Of a DNA stretch of 64,000 nucleotides, positions 37,801 through 48,456 are shown piece after piece. The position numbers and the translations under genes were made by a program. The notes beneath the pieces are model-generated. The model ran no database searches, was not told the origin of the DNA, and saw only the letters and a program-made list of their open reading frames with translations. The stretch comes from Microglena sp. YARC (taxonomy: Eukaryota; Chlorophyta; Chlorophyceae; Chlamydomonadales; Chlamydomonadaceae). The stretch covers positions 544,385 through 608,384 of the forward strand of contig CM039462.1 in NCBI GenBank assembly GCA_022414725.1. The letters are read 5' to 3'. How positions within the stretch are numbered: position 1 is the stretch's first letter; each line of letters starts with the position of its first letter.

Positions 37801-40800
37801 GGATTCACTAAGATCATCATCGGAGTCTTCAACGATATGCTCATGATCATGCCCCCAAGAAGATCCAAAAGGCTCACCTGAGGTTGCGCGCTGTAGCTTG
37901 GCCTTTTTGTCGTAGGGTAGCGTGAACTCCTTGCCATTGTGCTCACTCCACCACCCGCGGGGGATGTGGAACTTGGCGCCCTGCGCATCGGCCACCATCC
38001 TGATTGCGAGGTTGAAGTCGGTGCCGTAGACGTACTCGGTCTTGGGGAAGAAATCGGAAACGTCGACGTGGGTGCACACAAGTGGCGGCTCAGCTAACCG
38101 CATTGTGACAGGGAGGTAGTCCCCGACCTTGACATGAGGCGAGTCTTTCTCCTCGAACTTCTCCTCGTCCGAGTTCCACACCAACAAGGACTTGCTCTCG
38201 GCGACCGTGACCTCTCTGCCGCCCTGCGTGGTGACCTTGTACAGACGCTCTCCGGGGTCGTGGCGCGTGACTGCGGTCATTGCGCCCCACGTCACTACGC
38301 CATCGGAGTCCAGCGTTGGGATGTGCACTGTCGTCTTGATTTCGAGCAGCTCCAGGTCGCGCTCCTCTGGGAAGCGCTGGACGTCTTCCGCTTCTCTAGC
38401 CAGGTGCGCGTCCACCCACTCTCCGATGCGCACGTACTTGGCTTTCCCGTCCTCTAGGATGACTATGGGCGTCTCCCATGTGACTGAGCGAACAGCAGTG
38501 TCGATGAGACCGATGCGTCCTGCCATGGAGTGGAAGAAGAACTCGTGCGGTGTGAGTCCCTCGATGAAGGAGTGTTCAACGAAGCCGCGGGCCTCTGGGC
38601 CGTCGTCGTACTTGGTGAAGTGCGGGAGCGTGCGCCCCTCGAATCCGTAGGGCACGCGCTGTCCCTCCATGGACTGTCCGCCTAGACATGAAATCATCTG
38701 TGTGAAGTTGACTTGCTTTCCTTTGGAGCCGCTGGCTATCATGTTGAGAACGCTGTTTGTGTCGGGATCGGTTCCTGAGAGGGCCAGTTTGCCTGCGGTC
38801 TCCTCCCCCTTCTTTAGTGCCACCGTGATGCTTTCCTCGAGGAAATCGGCGTTTGAGCGTGTGGACACGTTTTCGAAGGTTCCCTCGTGCACGTTCCTCA
38901 GGAGCTCTCTCACGTTCTTCTTCGCGCTATCCAGTTCGGCTCTGATGGCGATTCGTGTTTCCTCGGGGATCCAGAGGTCCGAGATGCCCACACTGAAGCC
39001 TGAGAGGACGAGCCAGTCGCATATGAGTTTTTGCGTGTTGTTCAGCATCAACGTGACTGCTTCGGGCCCCTCCGTGTTGAATACCGAATGGACGATGCCT
39101 GTTGTTTCGCGTCCGAAGACTGCTGCGTTCAGCACGCCGCTCTTGATTTTCCCTCTCTCGATGCGGATCTCGTCGTCCTCTGGAATGAAGTTGTCGTCTC
39201 CCACGTCCTTGTTCTCGTTGATCAAGTATGTGTTGAGCGTGGGCGGTAGCACGGTCGATAGCAATTCTCGACCTGATGCCATCGTTTCCCCGTTTGCTTG
39301 AATGCGTCCAGGGAGCGTCCTTGCGTCCGCGGTCGGGTTGGGGTGCCACGAGGTTGAAGAGCTGACGTTCAGGTATTTGTATGTTCTTCTGGGTGATGCG
39401 GTAGACTCCTAGAGCGACGTCCTGCACTATCGATATGATTGGCTTGGAGTACCTTGGCGAGAGCACGTGCAACGGGACTGCTGCGAGAGCTTGCAGTTCG
39501 TGATGCGTCTGTAGGCTCTGTGGGACGTGCATGTTCATCTCGTCTCCGTCAAAGTCTGCGTTGTAGCATGCGCATACGCAAACATTCAGCCGGAAGGTAT
39601 TGTAGGGCATGACTCTTACTCGATGCGCCATCATGCTCATCTTGTGTAGCGACGGCTGTCTGTTGAAGAGTACGTAGTCTCCGTTCCTGAGGTGTCTTTC
39701 TACGACGTCCCCTATGTCGAGATTCGCGACTACTTCTCTGAGCGATGGATGTTCCTTGAGCCTGATTGTTCTTCCTCCTGATCCTCCCACGCCGTCCGCC
39801 TTGCGGACGTGCTTTGCTCCTGGGTACTGGTCTGCTCCTTTTTCTACTAGAAGCTTGAGTTCCTCTATGTTGTACTGGTTGACTACCTCTGGGAACGTGA
39901 GATTCATCGCGATGCGTTTTGGGACGCCTAGTTCGTCTATGGAGAGGTTTGGGTCCGGTGTGATGACGGTTCTTGCTGAGAAATCCACGCGCTTGCCCAT
40001 GAGGTTTCCTCTGGATGCGGCCTTCCTTGTGGCCCAGTCGTTCTGAGAGTGAGCGTAGACTACGTCCTGATCTGTCCTTTGCAGGGTAGAGACTGGTGTT
40101 GTTGTCTATGAGCGTCGCTACGTGGTATTGTAGCACGAACCCGTTCTTCTCGACCGTTTCTGCGGATCCTCCCTTGGCTATTTTTTCCAGGATCATGTTG
40201 TTCACCTTGACGATGTCGGCTAGCTTGTGCGTTAGATCGTCCTCCTGCCTCTGTCCGGACTCGTGTCTGACCGATGGGCGCACTGATGGCGGGGGACGGG
40301 TAGGTGCGTGCATATGAATCGTTCGGGTCTCGCGAAGCGAGGTCGAGTCCCAAAATGGCGCAGTCCTCGTCAGTGATGCGTCTCAGTATTCTGAGCGTGT
40401 CCTCTGCCGTGAGGATGAGTTCCCTCGACTCCGTCTCTCGTGTGCTCGGCGAGGGCTTCCACAACATGCGGAGGCGCATGTCGTCCCATCTAGAGACGGA
40501 GTCAGGTTTGCGTGCTCCGCACCCGTTCTTGGTGGACGCGCCACATCTCTTCACGCGCGCACACAGCTTGGTGACTGTGTCCCATCGTCTCATGTTGGAA
40601 ACGGGCGTTTTCTTGGTGAGCATGGTGTGAACTTCAGGTACGTCTGCGTCTACCAGAAGCTTGCTGCATCTGAAGCAGACGCATGTCATCAGTTTTTTGA
40701 CGATGTCGTAGAACTGTACATAGAAGCATGGTTGCGCGAGCGTGATGTGTCCGAAGTGGCCTGGGCAGAACGTGTTTCGTTGGTGGCAGGTGACGCACAA

Positions 40801-40998
40801 CTTCCTGTTATCGATCACCCCCATTCGGGGGTCGAAGAGTCCGTCCGGTACTGGGTCGTTCCCATCGAATGTGCGCGGTACCTTGACCTCGCACACGCTA
40901 CGCGCCAGAATATCGTCTTCTCCGAGGACAGAGAACTGTACGCCGTGGACGCGGGATATCGATCTATCGTACGAGAGTTCTCGGTAGAGGGACGACAT
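34825..40998 (-). CDS. RPB1: DNA-directed RNA polymerase II largest subunit (RPB1) with intein, multiply frameshifted
   Basis: The family landmarks occur in order across several frames. These are the N-terminal zinc site [53 protein letters not shown], the catalytic magnesium loop [19 protein letters not shown], the bridge helix and trigger loop region ([20 protein letters not shown]), and the C-terminal [20 protein letters not shown] block. The gene ends at 34825 after a Pro/Thr-rich tail; no heptad CTD is present. Frame changes occur near 40293, 40017, 39343, 37430, 37350, 35592 and 35054, mostly in runs of three to six G or C. An intein sits at 36943-38487. It is the catalytic core of the viral transcription machinery and should work with TFIIS. 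Either it is a pseudogene or the assembly has indel errors. Confidence 0.9.
36943..38487 (-). other. LAGLIDADG-type intein in RPB1
   Basis: Inserted after GLIDTAVR. Removing it rejoins TAVR with [10 protein letters not shown], the normal RPB1 sequence. It begins with Ser ([14 protein letters not shown], block A) and has a block B-like [15 protein letters not shown]. Two homing-endonuclease motifs follow ([10 protein letters not shown] and [13 protein letters not shown]), and the end is [19 protein letters not shown]. The last residues are SRD before Thr+1, where inteins normally have His-Asn. Frameshifts near 37430 and 37350 lie inside the endonuclease domain. It is about 514 residues if repaired. 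Confidence 0.8.
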
Positions 40999-41187
40999 CT
41001 TTCAATGTATTTCTTTTGTGGATGGAGGATGTTTACAAAGAGTGGGACATTAAAACCGGGACGACATAGTCACACGACATGTTTGATTCTTTGGGTGCAC
41101 GTTCTCTTTACACTTAATTTTAACTGGAGTCAATGTATAAGTGGAAATTATTTGTAATATCCACAGTGGTAATCGATACACAAATAA

Positions 41188-41521
41188 ATGCTTGATCCCG
41201 TCCAATCTCGCCTGTCTTCTAAGACTCATGAACCTACAGTTGAGTCGCAAACACACCTAGATGCTTGTGGATATCAAGATCAGGAGTGCGGCGACTCGTC
41301 AAATGGATACTACCGCAGTAGTGCGTGTAGCATGATCGACGTCTATAATTTGTACAAGGACATATCCGGCTACTTTGGTCAGTTCGGGTTCTTCTACAAG
41401 GGTAACGAGTCTTTGTTCTGCACCGAAGTTATCCAGCATATCCAAATCCACCCAAAACCTGTGCTACGAACTCCAGGGGGAGTACGCGATCTACTTCAAT
41501 GACGGTACCATGCCCCGATGA
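41188..41521 (+). CDS. Hypothetical protein, about 110 aa, probably frameshifted
   Basis: Starts MLDPVQSRLSSKTHEPTVES. A globular part (MIDVYNLYKDISGYFGQFGF) follows, and near 41445 the most protein-like frame changes to one ending CYELQGEYAIYFNDG before a TGA at 41519-41521. I see no domain. It converges with the gene at 41597-42181. Confidence 0.4.
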
Positions 41522-41596
41522 AGGGTGGGGCGAATGTCGTGAGAGTTGGTGCCAACGTCTTCCGATGCTTCCTCCGTTTTACAGTGACTTCGACAT

Positions 41597-42181
41597 TCAA
41601 TCCGCAATTGGTTCTGGGTCGAGTCCATCCTCGTCCAGTTTCATCACGTATCGCGTATACTTGATAACATTTTCGAACGTTTCCGGCTCGCAGTTGTCTT
41701 GTACGATGGAGTTTGTCACGGCTATGTACTCCCCGAACAGTATCTTCAAGATGGTGTCCATCGTTGTTTCGTAGGTTTCCTGATATTCTATTTGTTCGCC
41801 TCCAAACAGATTAACGTACAAGAGTTTGACTCTGATTGTGTCCACAACGTCTGGGTGCGATGCGCACATACACAAGAATCGGCATATCCACCTGTGCGGC
41901 ATCGTGAGTGCCTCCTTTGGTAGCGTGTGGGCAAAGCAATCTACGAGGTAGCCCGCCGACATGTTCATCCCCCACATTAATGCGACGTAGAGTGTGTCCA
42001 GACAGTAGATGTCGTCATGTGCGTACAAAGAAGGTCCCGCTAACCCTGTCAACATGTCTAATGCTTTGACTTGGAAGTCGAAGTCGTCATTCCGTGTCCC
42101 ACACGAGAGGGGGAGGAGCATTATGCGGTTGCCAATGATATGTTGTCTTCCTGTCGCCCATATGATCGTTTCTGTATTCAT
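41597..42181 (-). CDS. Hypothetical protein, 194 aa
   Basis: Start chosen at MNTETIIWATGRQHIIGNRI (an ATG 57 bp upstream is also possible). Mostly helical, with ALDMLTGLAGPSLYAHDD, a YVALMWGMNMSAGYLVDCFA segment and an acidic tail ending GLDPEPIAD. It resembles no family I can name. The absence of frameshifts argues that it is functional. Confidence 0.5.
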   Translation of the reverse strand: MNTETIIWATGRQHIIGNRIMLLPLSCGTRNDDFDFQVKALDMLTGLAGPSLYAHDDIYCLDTLYVALMWGMNMSAGYLVDCFAHTLPKEALTMPHRWICRFLCMCASHPDVVDTIRVKLLYVNLFGGEQIEYQETYETTMDTILKILFGEYIAVTNSIVQDNCEPETFENVIKYTRYVMKLDEDGLDPEPIAD

Positions 42182-42244
42182 AGTTCGGGTTTTTTTTATG
42201 GTGCATGACGTTCGGCAGAAAAGGTGGACTATTTGCATCGTTCT

Positions 42245-42300
42245 CTCAATTGGATTTGGATTTGGATTTGAATTTGAATTTGAATTTGAATTTTTTAATT
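42245..42300. repeat. TTTGGA/TTTGAA hexamer tract
   Basis: Three TTTGGA then four TTTGAA hexamers leading into a T-rich stretch. A simple repeat just upstream of a MITE; no gene. Confidence 0.8.
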
Positions 42301-42400
42301 TTTAATTTGTGTTATATCTATTTACACTCAATACAACTTGCAGATGATGTCGTCGGAACTGTAAAATGAAACATACTTGCCTCCAGAGGAATTTTTAATA

Positions 42401-42519
42401 CAGTCGGCGGAACATGGTCTGGAGCGGAATCGCGATTGTACACCACCGCCCTGTGGTCGCTACAACACATTCCGGTATGGCCGTACAAAAGACGTTTCAT
42501 TTAAGTGTTCCGTCGAGTG
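42401..42519. mobile_element. 119-bp MITE, transposon A-like termini
   Basis: TA at 42399-42400 and 42520-42521. The left end reads CAGTCGGCGGAAC; the right, read inward, reads CACTCGACGGAACACTTAAA. A further diverged terminus lies just outside at 42348-42370, so one copy may have inserted into another. Confidence 0.55.
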
Positions 42520-42543
42520 TAGATGTATGTCACAATGACACGT

Positions 42544-43168
42544 TTACTCGCACTTTGATCCTTTGTTTCCGTCAATATTATTGCTCTTCCAATAGTAACG
42601 TTCCCAGTCCATGTGACGTCGCTTGTTTGCATCGGTCAGGTCTCTGATAATTGAAATGATGTATATAATTGTTACAACTGCGATGATGATAATGGCAAAT
42701 TTCTTCTTCAGTTTTCCGGAAGTGTGTATCCTGTAAACCAATGCCGCGATGCAGATGATCATGCATGTCTTGATCACTATGTATTTCTTCACCTTGTATA
42801 GATTGCGTGTTATACTCGAGTTGCAATTCCTCTTGACGCATTCTGTAGACATCGACTTTTGCAGTCTTGTTTCCCTTATCCAAACGCGATGCTTCTTTGT
42901 CTAGCGTCAGATGAAAGTGTCGGTTCGTGTTCCAGCTCTCATTCATTTGCGCGACCAAGTCCGTGTTCTTGTGGTACAACAGGTTGGAAACGGCATTGTT
43001 TGTCTTGAATGCACGTTGTGTCGCTTGCTTGTTCACGTGGTCATAGTACTTGTTGGTATTAACTAAATTCTTCTGTATTTCCTCGGTATTGTTTCCTTGG
43101 ATGCGACGTGCGGTGTCGAACGCGCGTTTGTTGATCAAATTGACGTCGATGTCGTTGATTTTCTCCAT
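42544..43168 (-). CDS. Two-TM membrane protein with helical N-terminus (frameshifted)
   Basis: The N-terminal 120 residues are helical and polar (FDTARRIQGNNTEEIQKNLV, ATQRAFKTNNAVSNLLYHKN). The adjacent frame then supplies YIVIKTCMIICIAALVYRI and FAIIIIAVVTIIYIISII, two membrane spans, and a short charged tail. The frame change is near 42808. This architecture is common among virion membrane proteins of algal giant viruses; no specific family is assigned. Confidence 0.5.
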
Positions 43169-43429
43169 TTGGTTTTGTATGAGGATATGAAATAATGTGG
43201 TCTCATACAGTTGTTTTCATTTAATTTTGGGACCTTATTATTTTGTAGAGTCTGAGAAAGGTTTGCGCGATGCATTCAGGCAGATACATACAGTTTTTAC
43301 ATATTTGGTTGTCATCGAACTTACAGTCTCCGACTGTGACCCCTTGATCTGCAAATCAATTTTGTCTGGTCCCTAACTGACTTTTATTGTATTGGCAACT
43401 GTTGCAACCTTCTCAAACAAATATTACCA

Positions 43430-44660
43430 TTACTCGGGTGTCCACTTCCCGATGACTGTATCGAACACAAACATGCACTGGGGGAGCGTCGCGCTGCCGC
43501 CTGAGGATGCGGAAAACAGGGAACGCATGATCAGACTGTCACGCATGGAGCGCACGCCAGCGAAGGCGTCCGGAGAGCGCGATAGACTCGCAGAGACCTC
43601 TTCACGGTAAAGTTCGTACACATCGGGCATGTGTGTCGCACGCACATAGAACAGATGTCGCACAGCTTCTGGCTCGATCCTCGCCGAGGCATACTCTGTA
43701 TCTTCAGGTTGAAGGGGGGCGTCAGACCGGTGTCTGGTATCTTCATCTTCATCGTCGTCCGCAATAATGGCGGCCATCATCGTCGTCAGCAATAATGGCG
43801 GCATCGTCGTCAGCAATAATGTTGTTGTCATCAAAGATGAGCGGCATGAGTGCGTCCTTTTGCGTCGCTACTTTGTTGTTGTGTCTTGCGACGATGTGTG
43901 TGACGGTTGTCGACGACATCGTGTTGTCTGTCGGTGAGACGAATAGGGATCTATAGAGCCCTACGATATTGGTGTGCCATGCAGACAAGATAATTTCGAC
44001 GTCGCCGCTGACTGCCCCTACGAGATTGTTATTGCAACGTTCGAATTCTGCGTACCACGTATGGAGAAGTTCCGTTCTCTGCGTCGCGTTCATCATGCAT
44101 TGTTGTTGTCCCGAAGGTCCGTGGTGCCCTACACCAACAGGTCTCCCGTGCCACACTAGGACGTCGGTCGCACAGAAGACGCGGTGCGTTTGTTCTTTCG
44201 TGATATTGGTGGGATACACCTCGTCCAGTAAGCGGTCTTCCATCTCCCCCTCGATGAGTGTGTCATCGTCGAACATGTCTGCGGGGGCAAAGAGACCGGA
44301 TGCAGCAATGCAGCTGTCCACACACCTATTTATCAACACGATAGAACCGCTCCTGCTAGAACCGATTGCGCGAGTTATGAGTAATAGGAACTGACGAGGT
44401 TGGTGATGTCGTCCTATAGCGTTGTATTTAGCGCGAAACATCATGTTGTGGGTGCTGGCTGTGGCGGGATTGTTTTTTGATCCATGTGGCGGTAATGTCC
44501 GGTTGAAGTACATGGAGTTGCCGAATTTGGGAGGACCCTCCATCATCTTCAGGTTGTACCGGGAGAACAGGTACCGACGTATAGCTCGGCGCTCATCCGG
44601 GCTGTTCACAGGGGTGCATGAAAAACTTGGTTTGAAAACACCTACGGTTGAAGTTGCCAT
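43430..44660 (-). CDS. Candidate mRNA capping enzyme / nucleotidyltransferase (frameshifted)
   Basis: About 410 residues in two frames joined near 43790, inside a repeated ADDD/AIIADDD tract. Resemblance to the covalent nucleotidyltransferase fold of guanylyltransferases: FRAKYNAIGR as a possible motif I (Lys nucleophile, K-x-N/D-x-x-G), strand FLLLITR, then SIVLINR, DDDTLIEGEME as motif III, and VFCATDVLVWHGRPVG as motif IIIa. Later motifs IV and V are not clear to me. If right, it caps viral transcripts together with the polymerase genes in this window. An alternative is an unrelated conserved protein. Confidence 0.4.
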
Positions 44661-44714
44661 GTTTCCATTGTATGGACAAAGTCCATATCAGCTTTACACT
44701 CATTGCAAAGAATC

Positions 44715-47033
44715 TTACTTGATATTTTTTATTTTCTTGAGATCTTCTTTGGATATACAAATATTGTCTATGCAAAATTTACCTGTTTTACCTCCACCAC
44801 TTGATATATTGACGATCGGTTCTCCTCCCCACCAAGGACCTACATGCAGTCCTTTTTCTTTGAGAACAAGAAGATCTCCTTTTCCACTTACATGCATCCT
44901 CCCAGTACCCCCACCGAAATCTCCTGTGATGCTTGTTCCATCCATTTTTATTGCTGCATGATGTTTACCCTTTCCTCCACTTTCCATCATAATCTTTGGG
45001 TTGCCTCCGTTAAATGTGTTAAAGACGGTACCTGCTCCCTTTGGACAAATGTATAAATTCTCATCTACCAAGAAATGCATACGTCCTTTCTGAACCTTCC
45101 CGTTTGTTTTAAGAGAATTACCAGTTAAAATTGATCCTCCCCCAGCTTCTACTTTCCCCGCTGTTATTGCACCCTTTACATTTGCTGTCCGGGCTTCTAC
45201 TTTTCCCGCAGTCAGACCACCCTTGTGCCACGTATCGCCGGTCGCAGTGAACTTGTGAGCTACCACTCCTTCGCCTTGGCACCCTCCGTTTCTGCACGAG
45301 TCACCCCATATTTCGAACACCTCGTTGGGGTTGTCGTTGATAGTTAAACGCATCGAGCTCTTGTCACGTCCGTGGATGATCTTTCGCAACGAGTATGGGT
45401 CCGTGTTTGTGGAACCCGGCTTTTGGAACATGATCGAATCGGTCGTCAGCTTGCCGTCTGCCGTTAATATAGTTTCATTATTTTTCATCTTTTTTATGTC
45501 CGTATTGTTGAGGCATTCGTCCTGCACGCACAGGGTCTTGCTGACATTGACTGTCCCGTCCTTTTTGGCTGTGAGGACCGTATTGTAACTATTTTGCCCA
45601 GTCGCAAAAGACAAGTTGACAGTGCTAGGTCCAAATGAGTTGGCGGCATATACGTGAGAAGCCCCCATATGTTCCTGGGATAATCCATACCTGTCTGCCT
45701 GGTTAGTCCCGTAGATTTTTTGTATTAGTGGACCTGGATTAGCCTTGGTGATATTCAGTCCCGTTAAGAAATTTGATTTTTTTAGCGTTTGTATGGCCGT
45801 CTTGGTAACGTTTGTACTGGCCTCGAGTTTATTGAGTCGATCGGTTAAGTTGGTGATTTGGGTGATACTGGCTTCTGCTCTTCCTAGACGAGTTCGTAGA
45901 TCTGGGACATTAAGTTCTTTGTTTTTGCTGGCTTCGGTATTTAAGTTTGTCTGGAGCTGCGCGAGTTGCGTTGAAAGGTTTTTGATTTCGGTTCCGGAAT
46001 TTATTCCTTTACTTGAGGCAACTTCGATCTTATTCAGACGCACGCTCAAATCATTTAGGACGCTTGTGTTTCCTATGTTTGAAAATGGCTTGTCCGTTTC
46101 TTTCGTTTCGTTATTGAAGTTTGTCTGGATCTGCGCGAGTTGCGCAGAAATGATTTTGATTTGGATTTCAGTATCTAATCCTTTTCTTGCGGCAACTTCT
46201 AACTCGTCCACACGAAAAGTATTTATTAGGCCGCTCGTGTTTCCTATGTTTGAAAATTGCTTGTCCGTTTCTTTCGTTTCGTTATTGAAGTTTGCCTCGA
46301 GGTGCGCGAGTTGCGCATAAATGTTTTTGATTTGGATTTCAGTATCTAATCCTTTTCTTGCGGCAACTTCTAACTCGTCCACACGAGTGCTTAAAGTATT
46401 TATTAGGCCGCTCGTGTTTCCGATTCTTGAAAATTGAATGTCGTTATCTAGACTAACTGTTTTGAGGCTTGCAGCGACGTCACCCACCTCTTTTGACAGT
46501 TCGTTGATTGCGATTGCGTTCTCGTTGATATCTTTATCCGTGGTCATGTCCGTGTTTCGTAATTTCACGATGTTTTGCTTGATTAGGTTCAGTTTTTTGA
46601 GCACATCATTCTGCCTTTTTTCTAGGCGACCTACCGTCGATCCGAGATTTTGAATGGATCCGACTGTGGTTTTTATTTGCGAGTCCACGCGTTTGAAGTT
46701 TTTGTTGAATACGAGCGAACTTTTCGACTCGCGCTCCTCCAGTTCCTTTATTATATTCAACTGAATATTGTCCTTTTTCTTGAGCACGTTGAGCTCGGCG
46801 TCGGCTGCCATTCCAAGGGCTCGTACGTCTTTCTGCATTCTATGATCGCGTTTCTTGTTCTTCTTTGCGGCCATTTCAAGTGCTTGTACGTCATCGTGCA
46901 GTATTTGTTCGCGTTTATTGTTCGCCTCGGTCGTTTTGTCGATGTTGTGTTTGATCATAGAGTGCGAGATCACTACGTACACTACGACACCGAATATCGC
47001 TATCAAAATTAATATTATTGCGGCGGATTCCAT
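44715..47033 (-). CDS. Membrane-anchored stalk protein with fibre-like head
   Basis: About 772 residues from [20 protein letters not shown]. After the membrane anchor come about 400 residues of coiled coil with a repeated unit (FSNIGNTSGLINT, then RVDELEVAARKGLDTEIQIK, two to three times). Then a beta-rich region with phage-fibre-like features follows (YGLSQEHMGASHVYAANS; LTAGKVEARTANVKGAITAG; KGRMHFLVDENLYICPKG; GGNPKIMMESGG). It ends with CIDNICISKEDLKKI. The anchor and stalk match the left-arm gene at 18238, but the head differs. The intact frame suggests a working surface fibre, probably for attachment. Confidence 0.7.
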   Translation of the reverse strand: MESAAIILILIAIFGVVVYVVISHSMIKHNIDKTTEANNKREQILHDDVQALEMAAKKNKKRDHRMQKDVRALGMAADAELNVLKKKDNIQLNIIKELEERESKSSLVFNKNFKRVDSQIKTTVGSIQNLGSTVGRLEKRQNDVLKKLNLIKQNIVKLRNTDMTTDKDINENAIAINELSKEVGDVAASLKTVSLDNDIQFSRIGNTSGLINTLSTRVDELEVAARKGLDTEIQIKNIYAQLAHLEANFNNETKETDKQFSNIGNTSGLINTFRVDELEVAARKGLDTEIQIKIISAQLAQIQTNFNNETKETDKPFSNIGNTSVLNDLSVRLNKIEVASSKGINSGTEIKNLSTQLAQLQTNLNTEASKNKELNVPDLRTRLGRAEASITQITNLTDRLNKLEASTNVTKTAIQTLKKSNFLTGLNITKANPGPLIQKIYGTNQADRYGLSQEHMGASHVYAANSFGPSTVNLSFATGQNSYNTVLTAKKDGTVNVSKTLCVQDECLNNTDIKKMKNNETILTADGKLTTDSIMFQKPGSTNTDPYSLRKIIHGRDKSSMRLTINDNPNEVFEIWGDSCRNGGCQGEGVVAHKFTATGDTWHKGGLTAGKVEARTANVKGAITAGKVEAGGGSILTGNSLKTNGKVQKGRMHFLVDENLYICPKGAGTVFNTFNGGNPKIMMESGGKGKHHAAIKMDGTSITGDFGGGTGRMHVSGKGDLLVLKEKGLHVGPWWGGEPIVNISSGGGKTGKFCIDNICISKEDLKKIKNIK

Positions 47034-47137
47034 ATTACACATACATACAGTTTCTATCAAATATTTTTTGGAATTGAGTATAAATGTTATGCCTACCGAT
47101 GTTTGCTGAGAGATTGTGAGATATCCCCACGAACGAC

Positions 47138-48433
47138 ATGGCTTCTTCTTGTTCTGACAATTCTTGCGATTTGGACGCGCACATCCGTGCCATGCTGAAG
47201 TCCGATGTGAAGGATATCGACAATGTGCTTAAACGTATTTTACAGCAGCGCAAGGAGGAGGATGTATGCGATGTGGTCTTATGTCCGAAGGCGGATGTAT
47301 TTCGTTCGGCGATTCGTGCTCAGGAAGGATTTTTGGATGAGCTCAAGGTTAGGGAGCAGGATAACGCCGCCGCCATTGAAAAGGCGCGGTTGCGCATTGA
47401 GGTTGCTAAGAAAGTGATGAATCACCTTGGCACGCAGATGATTGATGAGCAGTGTAGTGCTAAGGAGAAGCTCGACCAACTCCGTGACATACAAGCTGAC
47501 CGTCGTAAATTTGCAGACACCATTGGCAAGGGGAAGGATGAGCTTGTCGCTCTTCGTCGCGGTGACGAGGAGATTCGTTTGGAGATGAACCGTATTCGGC
47601 ACAAGACCAAGCTTGTCGGCAAGCAGCGGTCTGCCGCTCTCGGCAAGATTAGGGCTCATGAAGACGAGTTGGTTGGTTTCCGTGAGGGGGCTCTCGCTGC
47701 TGAGGCTGAGTTGGTGGAGATCAGGGAGCGTTCGCGTGTCGCCTCGTCTGAGATCGATGTGGAGCGTGTGGGTTTGGGGGACGCGACCGCTCGTCTGGTT
47801 GGTGCGCGTTCGGAGCTGGTGGATGCGAATGCTGAGCTTGAGCGTACGCTTTTGTCGGTGGAGGAGACTCGGCATAAGGTTGTGCATGCGCGGGCGGATG
47901 GTTCTTCGTTGGAGGACGAGTTGGCAAAGCTTGTGGACACGAGGTCCGAGCTTGCGAACACGAGGTCCGAGCTTGTGGACACGAAGTCCGAGCTTGCGAA
48001 CACGAAGTCCGAGCTTGCGAACACGAAGTCCGAGCTTGCGGACACGACGTCCGAGCTTTCAGGAGTGATGTCTGAGATTGATATTGTATATTCGGAGCTC
48101 AAGAGCGTGTGGGATTCCAAGTCTGATCTGGAGACGACTTATTCGGAGCTCAAGAATGAACATGGCATTTCCAAGTATGAGCTAGAGCGTGCCCGGTCCG
48201 AGCTTGCACATATGAATTCCATGCGAGCAAAAATGGCTGTGTCTCCTGACCAGTTGAAGGTTGTTTTGAAGGATGTTGTCAACTGTGACAATCGGTTGAC
48301 ACGTGCAAATGTTCTTTTGGCGAGTCTTTACAAGGAGTTGTCGGATACCGAGTCTGACATTGCTTCCACTCGTATCCAGATTAAGGCTAGGCGCACGCTT
48401 GTCCTCAACAGTGTCATTTCAATTATGGGATGA
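47138..48433 (+). CDS. Heptad-repeat coiled-coil protein, right copy
   Basis: 431 residues, [20 protein letters not shown] to VLNSVISIMG, open throughout. It has the same layout as the left copy, but the central [14 protein letters not shown] run is five heptads shorter. The divergent stalk gene starts about 105 bp away, as in the left arm. Confidence 0.75.
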   Translation: MASSCSDNSCDLDAHIRAMLKSDVKDIDNVLKRILQQRKEEDVCDVVLCPKADVFRSAIRAQEGFLDELKVREQDNAAAIEKARLRIEVAKKVMNHLGTQMIDEQCSAKEKLDQLRDIQADRRKFADTIGKGKDELVALRRGDEEIRLEMNRIRHKTKLVGKQRSAALGKIRAHEDELVGFREGALAAEAELVEIRERSRVASSEIDVERVGLGDATARLVGARSELVDANAELERTLLSVEETRHKVVHARADGSSLEDELAKLVDTRSELANTRSELVDTKSELANTKSELANTKSELADTTSELSGVMSEIDIVYSELKSVWDSKSDLETTYSELKNEHGISKYELERARSELAHMNSMRAKMAVSPDQLKVVLKDVVNCDNRLTRANVLLASLYKELSDTESDIASTRIQIKARRTLVLNSVISIMG

Positions 48434-48456
48434 TGAGGATGCTTATTTTGATATGT

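Noticed and set aside
35563..40998. Treating the RPB1 ORFs as separate genes
   Set aside because: Family motifs run in the correct order across the frames with no gaps, so this is one frameshifted gene.
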